Source: a virus
DNA length: 64,000 bases
Reading direction: 5' to 3' (one strand)
IMG/VR virus record: IMGVR_UViG_3300044997_001199
Coordinates: 1-64,000 of that record
The notes under the pieces are model-generated. The model worked only from the letters and a program-made list of their open reading frames with translations. It had not been told where the DNA came from and ran no database searches. The position numbers and the translations under genes are program-made. Positions 48,326 through 57,795 of the stretch are shown here, piece after piece (the stretch's first letter is position 1; the number at the start of each line of letters is the position of its first letter).

Positions 48326-48399
48326 ATCATAAGCATACTAGATTTTATCGATACTACCGAATAATGGGAGGGCGACTCCATCTTACACCAGTATGCTTA
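48326..48399 (-). other. Intervening segment of the permuted tmRNA
   Basis: 74 nt between the CCA end and the mature 5' end. Its ends are the inverted repeat ATAAGCATACT/AGTATGCTTAT, which extends the acceptor stem (CCAT/ATGG across a bulged G) in the precursor and marks the processing sites. Confidence 0.8.
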
Positions 48400-48584
48400 T
48401 GGTGGACCGGGCGAGAGTCGAACTCGCGTCCAGAACACCTTTCCTTCAACTTCATACAGCAATAACTGTTATTTATGTATTTTTTTGAACAGTCGGCAGT
48501 CTTCTGTGCTTCTTCGTTGTACCACAGACGTCGAGTGTAGTCCTGATCGATGTCCCGAAGATACTGGTCGGTGAAATACTTCAC
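48354..48584 (-). CDS. Possible small protein overlapping the tmRNA acceptor piece
   Basis: From GTG 48584 (AAGGG upstream) the frame reads KYFTDQYLRDIDQDYTRRLWYNEEAQKTADCSKKYINN, which looks like a genuine charged helical protein. It then runs through the tmRNA acceptor piece (GREFDSRPVHH is the translated T arm) to a stop in the intervening segment. Either a real gene whose end was replaced by tmRNA sequence or chance. Confidence 0.35.
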   Translation of the reverse strand: MKYFTDQYLRDIDQDYTRRLWYNEEAQKTADCSKKYINNSYCCMKLKERCSGREFDSRPVHHKHTGVRWSRPPIIR

Positions 48585-48668
48585 ATGACCCTTGACCAAA
48601 TAAAACAAATTGTATGTGTCCTATACAATATTTAAAATCAAAGCCCAAAAACTAATGCGATATGTTAA

Positions 48669-48887
48669 TCAGTCGCGGCAGCAATGTTGATCACGGTGAT
48701 CGAGACTCACATAGTCATCTTGATACACAGTTTGTTGACCACACTGTGACGGTGTTTGGATAGGTGAATGGATGAATGCACAGAGACATTTGCCGCATTG
48801 ATAGTCAGGCCGCATGATACGCTCACGCAAGGCTTCGGGATCTGAGTACTCGGAGGTTCGGATGTTTCGGCAGACACAAACTACCAT
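48669..48887 (-). CDS. BFD-like [2Fe-2S] protein
   Basis: 72 aa from ATG 48887. The N-terminal VVCVCRNI and RPDYQCGKCLCAF give the CxC...CxxC cysteine set (Cys4, 6, 31, 34) of bacterioferritin-associated ferredoxin-like domains, which normally reduce bacterioferritin to release iron. The C-terminal half is unrelated and ends HCCRD. A phage copy might serve the iron-sulfur enzymes encoded here (radical SAM proteins) or iron release; both are inference. Confidence 0.75.
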   Translation of the reverse strand: MVVCVCRNIRTSEYSDPEALRERIMRPDYQCGKCLCAFIHSPIQTPSQCGQQTVYQDDYVSLDHRDQHCCRD

Positions 48888-48965
48888 GTCACGACCAGGT
48901 ACACGATGAAAGAAACAACCGCGATTGCCCAACAAGCAAATATGAATATCTGTAGCATTCCATAT

Positions 48966-49276
48966 TTATGGCCTCACACAGTTATTGCGCGGCGGCAGCC
49001 AGTCGGCATAGACGCGCTGGAAGTCGCGCTCGACGGTGCGGGCCCGGTAGTCGATGCCGAACTGCTTTGCATAGTCGTCGATCGTGCGCGCGCTGCCAAG
49101 CCCGAACACGCCCAGCTCGCGCCGCTCGTAGAGCAGGTCGGCGAGCCGCTCGTAGAGCAGGTCAGCGAGAACGCACACTTGCGCGATTTACGGCGCCAGT
49201 CATCCTGCGCATCTTTCAGGTTGTTCAATGCATCGCGCACGGCGTCGCGTTGATAGTCCTTGAGGGTGAACTTCAT
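48966..49276 (-). pseudogene. res: Truncated type III restriction (Res) gene
   Basis: The first about 38 codons (KFTLKDYQRDAVRDALNNLKDAQDDW, then CAFSLT) match the N-terminus of type III Res helicases just before the Walker A region. Then the frame breaks at a 24-bp tandem duplication (CTGCTCTACGAGCGGCTCGC-type, 49130-49175), and an unrelated segment in another frame (ELGVFGLGSARTIDDYAKQFGIDYRARTVERDFQRVYADW) runs to a stop at 48966. No helicase or nuclease domain remains. Confidence 0.75.
49130..49175. repeat. Tandem duplication at the res break
   Basis: GAGCCGCTCGTAGAGCAGGT occurs twice in succession with GGCGAGC-type linkers. Its translation is the repeated LADLLYER. It marks the junction between res and foreign sequence. 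Confidence 0.8.
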
Positions 49277-49278
49277 CT

Positions 49279-51381
49279 TTATTCCCCATTCGCAAAGCTG
49301 AAATTGGACAGGTACGACTCATACAGCCGCACTGGCTCGATGCCATCAGGTAGGCGCTTGGCAATGGCCTGAAAGCGCCGGTCGTCGTCGGTGACGATGT
49401 AGGCAATGCGCAAAGCACTGGCTTGACTCACTGCAAGGATGAACGGCGTGGCTTGATCCACCTCGGTCAACAAACCATAGGTATCCGCCACTGCCCATCC
49501 CTCGGGCGGCAATTTGTCGATGCGGCGGCCTTGTGCCCCCGCCCGCAACCACAGCATGGGCGCGATGCGTGCATACGCAAGGTTGTGATTGACGGCGCTC
49601 TTGGCCTCGTAGGTCAGGGTGAAGAACTCGGCGTTTTCCTCGAAACCCTCGGCCATCGGAAATTCGTCGGTGAACTTGTAATCGCCCTTGATCGGCTCAC
49701 CAGCAGGCGTCGTGCCGGTAATCGCAGCAGCCACGCGCGGCTTGGTGATGTAGTCGCAGATGCCGTGCTTTTCCCATTCGGGATCTCCGGGTCGCAAACC
49801 CTGCTCTCGCAGCACCTTTTGCTCATCAGCGGCCACCTCGTTGTTGGTCACCGAAATGCACTGGCGTCGCCCACCGTCTTGACGGTTCAGGCGCATCACG
49901 GCATGGGCCGTGGTGCCGGATCCGGAGAAGAAATCAAGAACTATTGCGTCAATCTTCTTGGAAACAAAAAAACGTAGTGCATCTTCTACTGCATAAAGAG
50001 ATTTGGGGAAATCAAAAGCGTGACCAGGAATAAGAGCCTTGATTATTGACTTCCCATGCTCTTGTGCACTATGCGACTCATAATCCCACTGAGTTGTTGG
50101 CATAGTTGCTTTACCCGTCTCAAATTCAACTATTGCAGCGCCACTGGCTTCGTAGCCCTTAACCTTAAGGTCACCCGCCGAAATCTCCTTTATTTGACCA
50201 CTTGTTAGGTAATAAAGCGCAGGCTCTTTATTTCCTCGCCCTGCTACGGCCTTAACATATCCGCCTTTAAGACGCGACCTAAGTGAATCAGGTGTTAGCC
50301 CCCAGTTCATCTCCGTTCCATCAGGTCGAACGGGCCAGATCGTAAAACACCCATCTCGACCACTTACAGTATGACGTTCAATGTGCGGTGGAATGGGCTC
50401 ACCAATCGCCTCAATAGCAGATGTCTTCTTGTTTACATAAATGGGGAAAAATTGGGACTGTCCACCTTTGGCAGTTCCTCTGCGGGATTCAATGTCTGTA
50501 CGCCGCAGGCTCGCCCACCTTACGGCGGCACCTGTATCGGCCCTGCTAGGGTTAAGTCTGGCCGAGCCAAACAATGCAAAATATATAAACTCATTTGTTC
50601 GAGTAAATTCATTTGCTCGAACTATTCCCTTTCGGTTAATTACGGATGTCACCATTTGAATCTTGGCTTCCGGAAAAACCTGCTCCAATAAAAGGCCCAA
50701 CCGAAGGTATTCTTTTTCGTCAATTGAAGCGATAAGCACTGAGTCGGCAGGATTCAGTAATTCCTTTGCCACTAGCAGGCGCCTCTCCATCATCGCCAGC
50801 CACTTGCTGTGTCGATATAGGTCGTCACCTTCGACGTAGTCATTGTTGTACTTCCAGTCCTTTGCGCCTGAGTTGTAGGGCGGGTCGATGTAGATGGCGT
50901 CGACTTTGCCGCGGTGTGTGTAGGTCAGCACCTTCAACACGTGGTAGTTCTCGCCGTTCATGACCGTGTGGAAGGGTTTGTCGCCGCCGCGCGTGACCTT
51001 GCCGGTGCTAACCATGCCTGGATAAATCGTGTCGCGGAACTCGGCCACCACAATCAAAGCGGCCAGCGGCACCGATTGTATTTCTGGAACTGCTGTATCC
51101 AGCAGTTCCAAGTCAGCAACTTTAATGGCCTTGTGAATGGCTTTGACCTGCCACAAGCGCTGATCTCCCTTTTTGACCGAGCCACGGTCAGGCAGCACGC
51201 GCACCTTGTCACCCTTGCGGACGGGGCGCAGCGGCAACTCCACCGCCTCCGGACTATGGCGTTCAAAGTTCAGACCAAACGGCAGCCGAGAGGAGAGCAA
51301 TTTGAACTCGCGTTCGAGATCGGCTCCTAGATGTGAGTCCTTGGCTTTGGCCTTAGCGAGTAGATCAGTGAGTCGAGACAC
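49279..51381 (-). CDS. mod: Type III DNA adenine methyltransferase (Mod)
   Basis: 700 aa, the full length of Mod proteins. Beta-class order: catalytic motif IV DPPYN within VDAIYIDPPYNSGAKDWKYNNDY, then SVLIASIDEKEYLRLGLLLEQVFPE, a central target-recognition region (about 240-430), and the AdoMet motif I FFSGSGTTAHAVMRLN followed by RRQCISVTNNE. It methylates N6 of adenine on one strand. The ends are GC-rich while the recognition region (about 49,930-50,760) is AT-richer, hinting at domain exchange. Four bases separate it from the res start, but res is broken, so it acts as a solitary methylase. Confidence 0.93.
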   Translation of the reverse strand: MSRLTDLLAKAKAKDSHLGADLEREFKLLSSRLPFGLNFERHSPEAVELPLRPVRKGDKVRVLPDRGSVKKGDQRLWQVKAIHKAIKVADLELLDTAVPEIQSVPLAALIVVAEFRDTIYPGMVSTGKVTRGGDKPFHTVMNGENYHVLKVLTYTHRGKVDAIYIDPPYNSGAKDWKYNNDYVEGDDLYRHSKWLAMMERRLLVAKELLNPADSVLIASIDEKEYLRLGLLLEQVFPEAKIQMVTSVINRKGIVRANEFTRTNEFIYFALFGSARLNPSRADTGAAVRWASLRRTDIESRRGTAKGGQSQFFPIYVNKKTSAIEAIGEPIPPHIERHTVSGRDGCFTIWPVRPDGTEMNWGLTPDSLRSRLKGGYVKAVAGRGNKEPALYYLTSGQIKEISAGDLKVKGYEASGAAIVEFETGKATMPTTQWDYESHSAQEHGKSIIKALIPGHAFDFPKSLYAVEDALRFFVSKKIDAIVLDFFSGSGTTAHAVMRLNRQDGGRRQCISVTNNEVAADEQKVLREQGLRPGDPEWEKHGICDYITKPRVAAAITGTTPAGEPIKGDYKFTDEFPMAEGFEENAEFFTLTYEAKSAVNHNLAYARIAPMLWLRAGAQGRRIDKLPPEGWAVADTYGLLTEVDQATPFILAVSQASALRIAYIVTDDDRRFQAIAKRLPDGIEPVRLYESYLSNFSFANGE

Positions 51382-51411
51382 GGCGCCCCCCTGTATTTGG
51401 TGATGCTCTCG

Positions 51412-51567
51412 TCAGCTTGGTTTCCCCAGACGGCCCACCCAGGCCGCCCGCCTCTGAAAATACTGCGGTCGGTCGGTACCTTGTGCAATGTAGGCTAAGA
51501 CCTTGTTGCCATCCACGAGATAGGTGTGGTTGTAGCTCCAGTCTGTGACTTCTCTTACTGCTTCCAT
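51412..51567 (-). CDS. Small 51-aa T4-like protein
   Basis: ATG 51567 to TGA 51412. REVTDWSYNHTYLVDGNKVLAYIAQGTD is a small conserved opening of short proteins in aquatic T4-like phages, then basic (RRAAWVGRLGK). It lies directly behind mod and has its own sigma70-type promoter, showing that phage sequence resumes here. Function unknown. Confidence 0.6.
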   Translation of the reverse strand: MEAVREVTDWSYNHTYLVDGNKVLAYIAQGTDRPQYFQRRAAWVGRLGKPS

Positions 51568-51594
51568 GATGGACCCGATGCGTGGCAATGATTC

Positions 51595-51623
51595 ATTGTA
51601 ACCTAGATTGCTTCGATGGTCAA
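51595..51623 (-). promoter_or_regulatory. Sigma70-type promoter TTGACC-17-TACAAT
   Basis: -35 at 51618-51623, -10 at 51595-51600, pointing at the 51-aa gene. Same hexamers as the promoter at 56472. Confidence 0.75.
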
Positions 51624-51629
51624 TCGTGC

Positions 51630-51854
51630 TCAGTTGGGGACGTCGTATTGCCAGGCAAGATTAACTACCAAAACATCGTCGCGCTGGAGAGCAGCATGCA
51701 GGCTCTGGGCAATGGCAGCATCGGCCAGGAGATAGTGAGCCGTGACCAGCTCATCCACTGTGACGTGCTCAGATCCGATTTGACCATCCAGTACAGCCTG
51801 CACGACCATGCTACGATCAATGCTGATGAAGATCATGTCGTCGCGATCATTCAT
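51630..51854 (-). CDS. Small phage protein, unknown
   Basis: 74 aa (DMIFISIDRSMVVQAVLDGQIGSEHVTVDELVTAHYLLADAAIA). Alpha/beta, no recognised motif. Its ATG overlaps the preceding stop by four bases, so translation is coupled. The upstream promoter at 52527 probably serves the run. Confidence 0.5.
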   Translation of the reverse strand: MNDRDDMIFISIDRSMVVQAVLDGQIGSEHVTVDELVTAHYLLADAAIAQSLHAALQRDDVLVVNLAWQYDVPN

Positions 51855-52075
51855 GCTGCGTGATCCTGGGTCAGGATTTCCACGGTGAGCCTTTGCACAG
51901 TTTGTCTCATGCTCTGTGACATCTTGCGCAAACTGGTATCATCGGCCTGCAAGGGCACAATGGCGCTGACCGCGCCTATCATCTTGGCATTGGCAATGTC
52001 TTCGCTGGAACTCGCGGCCCTGAAAGCCGCGCGCATATCGTTCCAATCCTTGATGAATTCTGCATATGCGGTCAT
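51851..52075 (-). CDS. Small helical phage protein, unknown
   Basis: 74 aa, mainly helical (YAEFIKDWNDMRAAFRAASSSEDIANAKMIGAV). AGGAG precedes the ATG at 52075. No family recognised. Middle gene of a three-gene early run. Confidence 0.5.
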   Translation of the reverse strand: MTAYAEFIKDWNDMRAAFRAASSSEDIANAKMIGAVSAIVPLQADDTSLRKMSQSMRQTVQRLTVEILTQDHAA

Positions 52076-52084
52076 GCTAGCTCC

Positions 52085-52492
52085 TTAGGCAGTGACAGTG
52101 TAGGGACGGTTCCAACGGCCCAGTTGCACATCCACATACCAACCGCGATCATGGTAGTCATACTCGATCTCGCTGCGATCCCAGTTGCCGTCGTTGAGAG
52201 CACTAATCAGTTCGCTCAGTGCCTCACGGGCCACACCGTCAAAATGATTGCGATAGTGGTAGACGTTGACGTCAATGTCGCCCCAGTCAGCACTCCGGGC
52301 AAAGTAGTCTGCGTGGTTGCGGCCCATGACGTCTTTGTGGTTGCCAACAAAGTCAATCTTACCACCGGTGAGAGTAAGCACCACGGTCCTGTGGTTGCGG
52401 ACACTCAGGCTTCCCTTGATGCCGTACTTGTTGAGGATGTTCTTGACAGCGGGGGCAATTTGCGTCTTGCGTTCTTGACTGAAATATGCCAT
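52085..52492 (-). CDS. Conserved phage/plasmid-type protein, unknown
   Basis: 135 aa from ATG 52492 (AGGAG 8 nt upstream; a GTG at 52498 is too close). AYFSQERKTQIAPAVKNILNKYGIKGSLSVRNHRTVVLTLTGGKIDF resembles the opening of a family found in phages and conjugative elements. The C-terminal IEYDYHDRGWYVDVQLGRW is beta-rich. Preceded by TTGACC-17-TAATAT. Function unknown. Confidence 0.6.
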   Translation of the reverse strand: MAYFSQERKTQIAPAVKNILNKYGIKGSLSVRNHRTVVLTLTGGKIDFVGNHKDVMGRNHADYFARSADWGDIDVNVYHYRNHFDGVAREALSELISALNDGNWDRSEIEYDYHDRGWYVDVQLGRWNRPYTVTA

Positions 52493-52526
52493 GGTCACTG
52501 CTCCTGTGTTGTTACGCTATGTGTGT

Positions 52527-52555
52527 ATATTACAGTGAGCCCCGTTATCGGTCAA
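52527..52555 (-). promoter_or_regulatory. Sigma70-type promoter TTGACC-17-TAATAT
   Basis: -35 at 52550-52555, -10 at 52527-52532, directly ahead of the 135-aa gene. The downstream flank of the -35 (GATAAC) is shared with the promoter at 56472. Confidence 0.75.
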
Positions 52556-52594
52556 CCATATTGTATTTCGTCGGGTGTGCTACTGCTGTCAGAG

Positions 52595-54893
<2,299 letters not shown>

Positions 54894-54903
54894 GGCGATT
54901 TCC

Positions 54904-55008
54904 TTAGAATGGATTGGTCAGTGCAGCCAACACGCCCAGGCTGGTAACAATCAGCACGAAAGTGCCCACAGCAGCAATAATCAGACGCAGTTCTGTTTGA
55001 GTAGTCAT
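54904..55008 (-). CDS. 34-aa single-span membrane peptide
   Basis: ATG 55008 to TAA 54904. A short polar start (TTQTELR) is followed by an uninterrupted hydrophobic segment (LIIAAVGTFVLIVTSLGVLAAL), one membrane span. AAGGA lies 8 nt upstream. Small membrane peptides of phages can act in lysis control or superinfection exclusion; nothing specific is shown. Confidence 0.6.
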   Translation of the reverse strand: MTTQTELRLIIAAVGTFVLIVTSLGVLAALTNPF

Positions 55009-55018
55009 TGATATGTCC

Positions 55019-55279
55019 TTACAGTGTGTCAAGAAAAGCCCGACAATCTGTGTAGTCGCGGAACACTTGATTGCCATGGCAGTTGGTAGTCATCGTGATA
55101 AAGTGACGATTGAAAATCTGCACAGTGTAGTCTAGGCTTCGAGCACGACCGAAGATCACTGTCTCGAATTGTGTGCCTCGGTGATTGGACTGCTTGCCAG
55201 TGAGTACACCATAGGGAGCAGTGAATTCACGACTGGTGGCACGGGCATAGATAGCAGGTTGGATGCTTTGGCTGTTCAC
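55019..55279 (-). CDS. Small phage protein, unknown
   Basis: 86 aa (SREFTAPYGVLTGKQSNHRGTQFETVIFGRARSLDYTVQIFNRHFI). Beta-rich with basic residues; no known motif. Its stop is 10 bp before the membrane peptide, in the same run. Confidence 0.5.
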   Translation of the reverse strand: MNSQSIQPAIYARATSREFTAPYGVLTGKQSNHRGTQFETVIFGRARSLDYTVQIFNRHFITMTTNCHGNQVFRDYTDCRAFLDTL

Positions 55280-55305
55280 GATTGTTGCTGCGTATCACGT
55301 GTTGA

Positions 55306-55740
55306 TTAACATGCACAATGGTTTTCATTCAGTGCCTCTAGATAACGATGCAGTTCTTTGTCTCGGGGTTGCACGGTATAATTGTGTTTGAAAAAGATTT
55401 CGTAGCTGTCAGACCCATACTGGCCAATGCCATAGAGTTTGCGAGCATCGTCGTGCTGCCATGTCACGAAATCACGAGTCATGCCGCGCAGCCGCTTGAG
55501 CCTGACCGTGACCAAGCCCAAGGGCCAGATTACCTCGCACACTTCTTCATCAGTGGCACGACAGAATTGCTGCGGTGTGGGCCAGCGGTCAATGAATATG
55601 GGCAGCACGGTTTTCACGGGTTTCCTGCCAGTCTGATTCAGCATGATCACAGCCACCATGTGTTGCCAGGCACCGTTTACGCTGTGTCCATCTGGCAACT
55701 GTTCCTGCACCATGAGATCATCTCTCAGCGGTTGTATCAT
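55306..55740 (-). CDS. HhH-GPD DNA glycosylase (MBD4/endonuclease III-like)
   Basis: 144 aa from ATG 55740 (ATGA overlap with the PRTase gene). MVAVIMLNQTGRKPVKTVLPIFIDRWPTPQQF, then EVIWPLGLVTVRLKRLRGMTRDF and the hairpin LYGIGQYGSDSYEIFF with the catalytic Asp, are typical of MBD4-like glycosylases that remove T or U from G mismatches. It is shorter than bacterial endonuclease III and lacks the FeS cluster. It may guard phage DNA against deamination. Confidence 0.8.
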   Translation of the reverse strand: MIQPLRDDLMVQEQLPDGHSVNGAWQHMVAVIMLNQTGRKPVKTVLPIFIDRWPTPQQFCRATDEEVCEVIWPLGLVTVRLKRLRGMTRDFVTWQHDDARKLYGIGQYGSDSYEIFFKHNYTVQPRDKELHRYLEALNENHCAC

Positions 55741-56291
55741 CGCCACCAGACCTCCCAGGGAAAATCAATCCAGACATCTTCTTCCAATTTGTTGATGGTT
55801 CGACCAATGAAATCAGGTTCGCGCCAGCACTCGCTGCTTTCGTTGTTTACCAACACTGCAAATTTTACATTGTGTCCCCAGACGTCGTCCCATTCGGGAT
55901 TGTTGGGCAAACAACTGTTTTGCCAGTCCTGGCGGATCCAGTTCAAGGTGGCGCCGGAATCATTGATGTCGTCCACGATGAGAATATTTTTACGCAGTGT
56001 GGAGGATGACGCCGCGGTACCCGGCAAAGACCTCTCATCTCGATAACTCACATAACCAAAAGCGTCCTGGCCCATCCAGCAGTTAGATTCTGTGTCTGAG
56101 TCATCACGCAGACTGACTTTGAGAGTTTGCATGGGCACATTGAGATATTGGCTCAGCAAAACCGCAGGAGTGAGACCTCCTCGTGTGATCCCCACAATGT
56201 AGTCGGGCAACCATTGATGTTGTTGTATCTGGCGGATGAGTTCATGGGTGAGACCTTGTACATCAGTCCATGTCAGTGGCATTGTTTTCAT
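55737..56291 (-). CDS. Purine-type phosphoribosyltransferase
   Basis: 184 aa. The PRPP-binding loop ILIVDDINDSGATLN (residues about 103-117) and the flexible-loop region IVGITRGGLTPAVLLSQYLNVPM identify a type I PRTase, closest in style to hypoxanthine/xanthine enzymes. It would salvage a purine base to its nucleotide. A second ATG at 56282 is possible. Conserved in T4-like aquatic phages beside nucleic-acid genes. Confidence 0.85.
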   Translation of the reverse strand: MKTMPLTWTDVQGLTHELIRQIQQHQWLPDYIVGITRGGLTPAVLLSQYLNVPMQTLKVSLRDDSDTESNCWMGQDAFGYVSYRDERSLPGTAASSSTLRKNILIVDDINDSGATLNWIRQDWQNSCLPNNPEWDDVWGHNVKFAVLVNNESSECWREPDFIGRTINKLEEDVWIDFPWEVWWR

Positions 56292-56392
56292 TCTTCAACT
56301 CCGAAATGTTGTTTGAATCTATCTCTATAAAGTTGTTTTGCGTGTTCTAAGAAAGTCCTATACAAATTATTTTCATAATCTTCATTACTCAT
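56288..56392 (-). CDS. Small 34-aa protein upstream of the PRTase
   Basis: ATG 56392, coupled to the PRTase by ATGA. The frame is open to 56473, but the ATG there overlaps the -10 of the promoter at 56472, so it cannot be the start of that transcript. The product is helical and charged (SNEDYENNLYRTFLEHAKQL). Unknown. Confidence 0.45.
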   Translation of the reverse strand: MSNEDYENNLYRTFLEHAKQLYRDRFKQHFGVEE

Positions 56393-56471
56393 AAAACTCA
56401 AAGGATCTATAGCGGCTATGAGATGAACATCGGAAGAATACTTGATGCCTTGTATTTGTCTAACACAATGC

Positions 56472-56500
56472 ATTGTAGGCTAGTCTCAGTTATCGGTCAA
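56472..56500 (-). promoter_or_regulatory. Sigma70-type promoter TTGACC-17-TACAAT
   Basis: -35 at 56495-56500, -10 at 56472-56477. It heads the run PRTase, glycosylase and small genes, and lies in the 3' end of the 60-aa gene upstream. Confidence 0.75.
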
Positions 56501-56672
56501 CCGGAACACAACTGGCAGTGATTTCTTTGACCTCAGGTCGTTGCTGATGTTTTTTCGCCCGTTGCCTTGAGACCCCCACGCAGCTAGCAAGGTCGTGGAA
56601 TCCCTTGCGTTCCACGATTTCGTTGCCGTCGGAGGCAAACAGTGTGACAGTAAGTATCCAGATTGTGTTCAT
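56490..56672 (-). CDS. Small phage protein, unknown
   Basis: 60 aa from ATG 56672. NTIWILTVTLFASDGNEIVERKGFHDLASCVGVSRQRAKKHQQ: a beta hairpin followed by a helix-turn-helix-like stretch (LASCVGVSRQRAKKH), so DNA binding is possible. Its end carries the promoter at 56472. Confidence 0.45.
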   Translation of the reverse strand: MNTIWILTVTLFASDGNEIVERKGFHDLASCVGVSRQRAKKHQQRPEVKEITASCVPVDR

Positions 56673-56718
56673 AGCATTATATATTTCTCTGCAGTCGAGA
56701 CTGTTCATAAGTATTTCT

Positions 56719-57792
56719 GTGACCGATCTTTATCATCAAATTTACAACAATGAAATCTTTCAGTTGAGTCGATGCATCTGGCAAGAAAACTCTATTTTGG
56801 ATTTTTTGCGCACTGTGTTGATCAGTCAGGGCTATGTCTCCATAGACTCCGGCAACAAAGTCTGGAAACGCAAACATCGCACTGTAGCTATTTGTCTGGT
56901 CGATGATTATACCACCTGTGCTCAGTACCCCGGGGAAACAGTGTCCCGCATGTTTGATCGTGACACTGTAGTAGTCACGGACAATTATGTGCTGTGCCCC
57001 ACTAGATATTCGGTACTGACCTTGCCCAAGAGCTTTGTTGGAATCTATGCTCACAGTGCTCCGTTGAGATCATGGAATCCACAGAGAAGATTTACCTTTG
57101 CAGTCAATCGAATTGACATCAAGCGTATGTTATTGCTGTTGGAAATTGTCCGCAGTTCTTATACGCTTTATGCAGATCCGACCAATCTTGATTTTATCAA
57201 TTTCAATTGCTGGGCCTGGGAAGGAGACAATTCCACCCAGTCGGGATTGCAACAGAATTTCCAAAACATATGGAATCAACTAGAACCGCACCATGTGAAA
57301 CTCTATGAAGAATACCATGGCAAATTGATCGATTGCATGCCGTTGCGCAATCATGACATGACCTTAGAGGAAAGCTATCATGCCAGTGGTATGAATGTGG
57401 TCATTGAAACTTACAGCGGAGAGTCAGTGATCGCACTGAGCGAAAAAACGTTTGCGGCACTGTGCAGTGCTGCACCATGGGCTCTGTATGCAGGCCGATA
57501 CGCAGTGAGTTATCTTGCCAGTCTGGGATTTGATACTCTGGTCGATCTGTTCGCCCATCAGTATGACGGATTGGTTGAAAATGGAACCTTTTCGGAAGGC
57601 GACAGGATAATCGAATTTGTTTGTGAGTCTCGTCTGCAGGCACACAATATACAATCAGCAAATCGCGATCGAACCAGTTGGCGATTACAACAGGCTGCGG
57701 AGCACAATCGTCGACGATTGTACGAGTTCAGAACCCAATGGGCACAAGATTTTGCCCAATGGTTGCCTCAGTTTGTCGCTGCGATCGGCTAG
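56719..57792 (+). CDS. Phage protein with glycosyltransferase-like C-terminal motif (1)
   Basis: 357 aa from GTG 56719. The C-terminal region VVIETYSGESVIALSEKTFAALCSAAPWALYAGRYAVSYLASLGFDTLVDLF has the pattern of exostosin/fucosyltransferase-like phage proteins (SEKT...P...G...LGFDT). The N-terminal half (DFLRTVLISQGYVSID, LVDDYTTCAQYPGETVSRMF) is unrecognised. Two related open frames follow in the same orientation, the next starting 3 bp later. Donor and acceptor unknown. Confidence 0.55.
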   Translation: MTDLYHQIYNNEIFQLSRCIWQENSILDFLRTVLISQGYVSIDSGNKVWKRKHRTVAICLVDDYTTCAQYPGETVSRMFDRDTVVVTDNYVLCPTRYSVLTLPKSFVGIYAHSAPLRSWNPQRRFTFAVNRIDIKRMLLLLEIVRSSYTLYADPTNLDFINFNCWAWEGDNSTQSGLQQNFQNIWNQLEPHHVKLYEEYHGKLIDCMPLRNHDMTLEESYHASGMNVVIETYSGESVIALSEKTFAALCSAAPWALYAGRYAVSYLASLGFDTLVDLFAHQYDGLVENGTFSEGDRIIEFVCESRLQAHNIQSANRDRTSWRLQQAAEHNRRRLYEFRTQWAQDFAQWLPQFVAAIG

Positions 57793-57795
57793 TGC

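Larger units (their letters stand above)
48158..48480 (-). ncRNA. ssrA: Circularly permuted (two-piece) tmRNA
   Basis: Rescues stalled ribosomes by acting as tRNA-Ala and then as mRNA for a degradation tag. On the minus strand the acceptor piece comes first: T arm GCGAG-TTCGACT-CTCGC (48411-48427), acceptor strand CCGGTCC, then A and CCA ending at 48400. An intervening segment (48326-48399) follows. The coding piece begins GGGCCGG at 48325, which pairs fully with CCGGTCC (one G-T), and continues TTTTGGTTTCGACAGG, the conserved tmRNA 5' D-region. TGTTCT (before GGAC) can pair with AGGACA to form the P2 helix base. The tag frame 48237-48193 reads ANDDVYAEDLRLAA and stop, ending LAA as usual. 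The 5' boundary of the acceptor piece is approximate. Confidence 0.9.

Noticed and set aside
49279-51381. Type I or II methylase
   Set aside because: Motif order (DPPYN before FSGSGTT), length and the adjoining Res N-terminus fit type III Mod.
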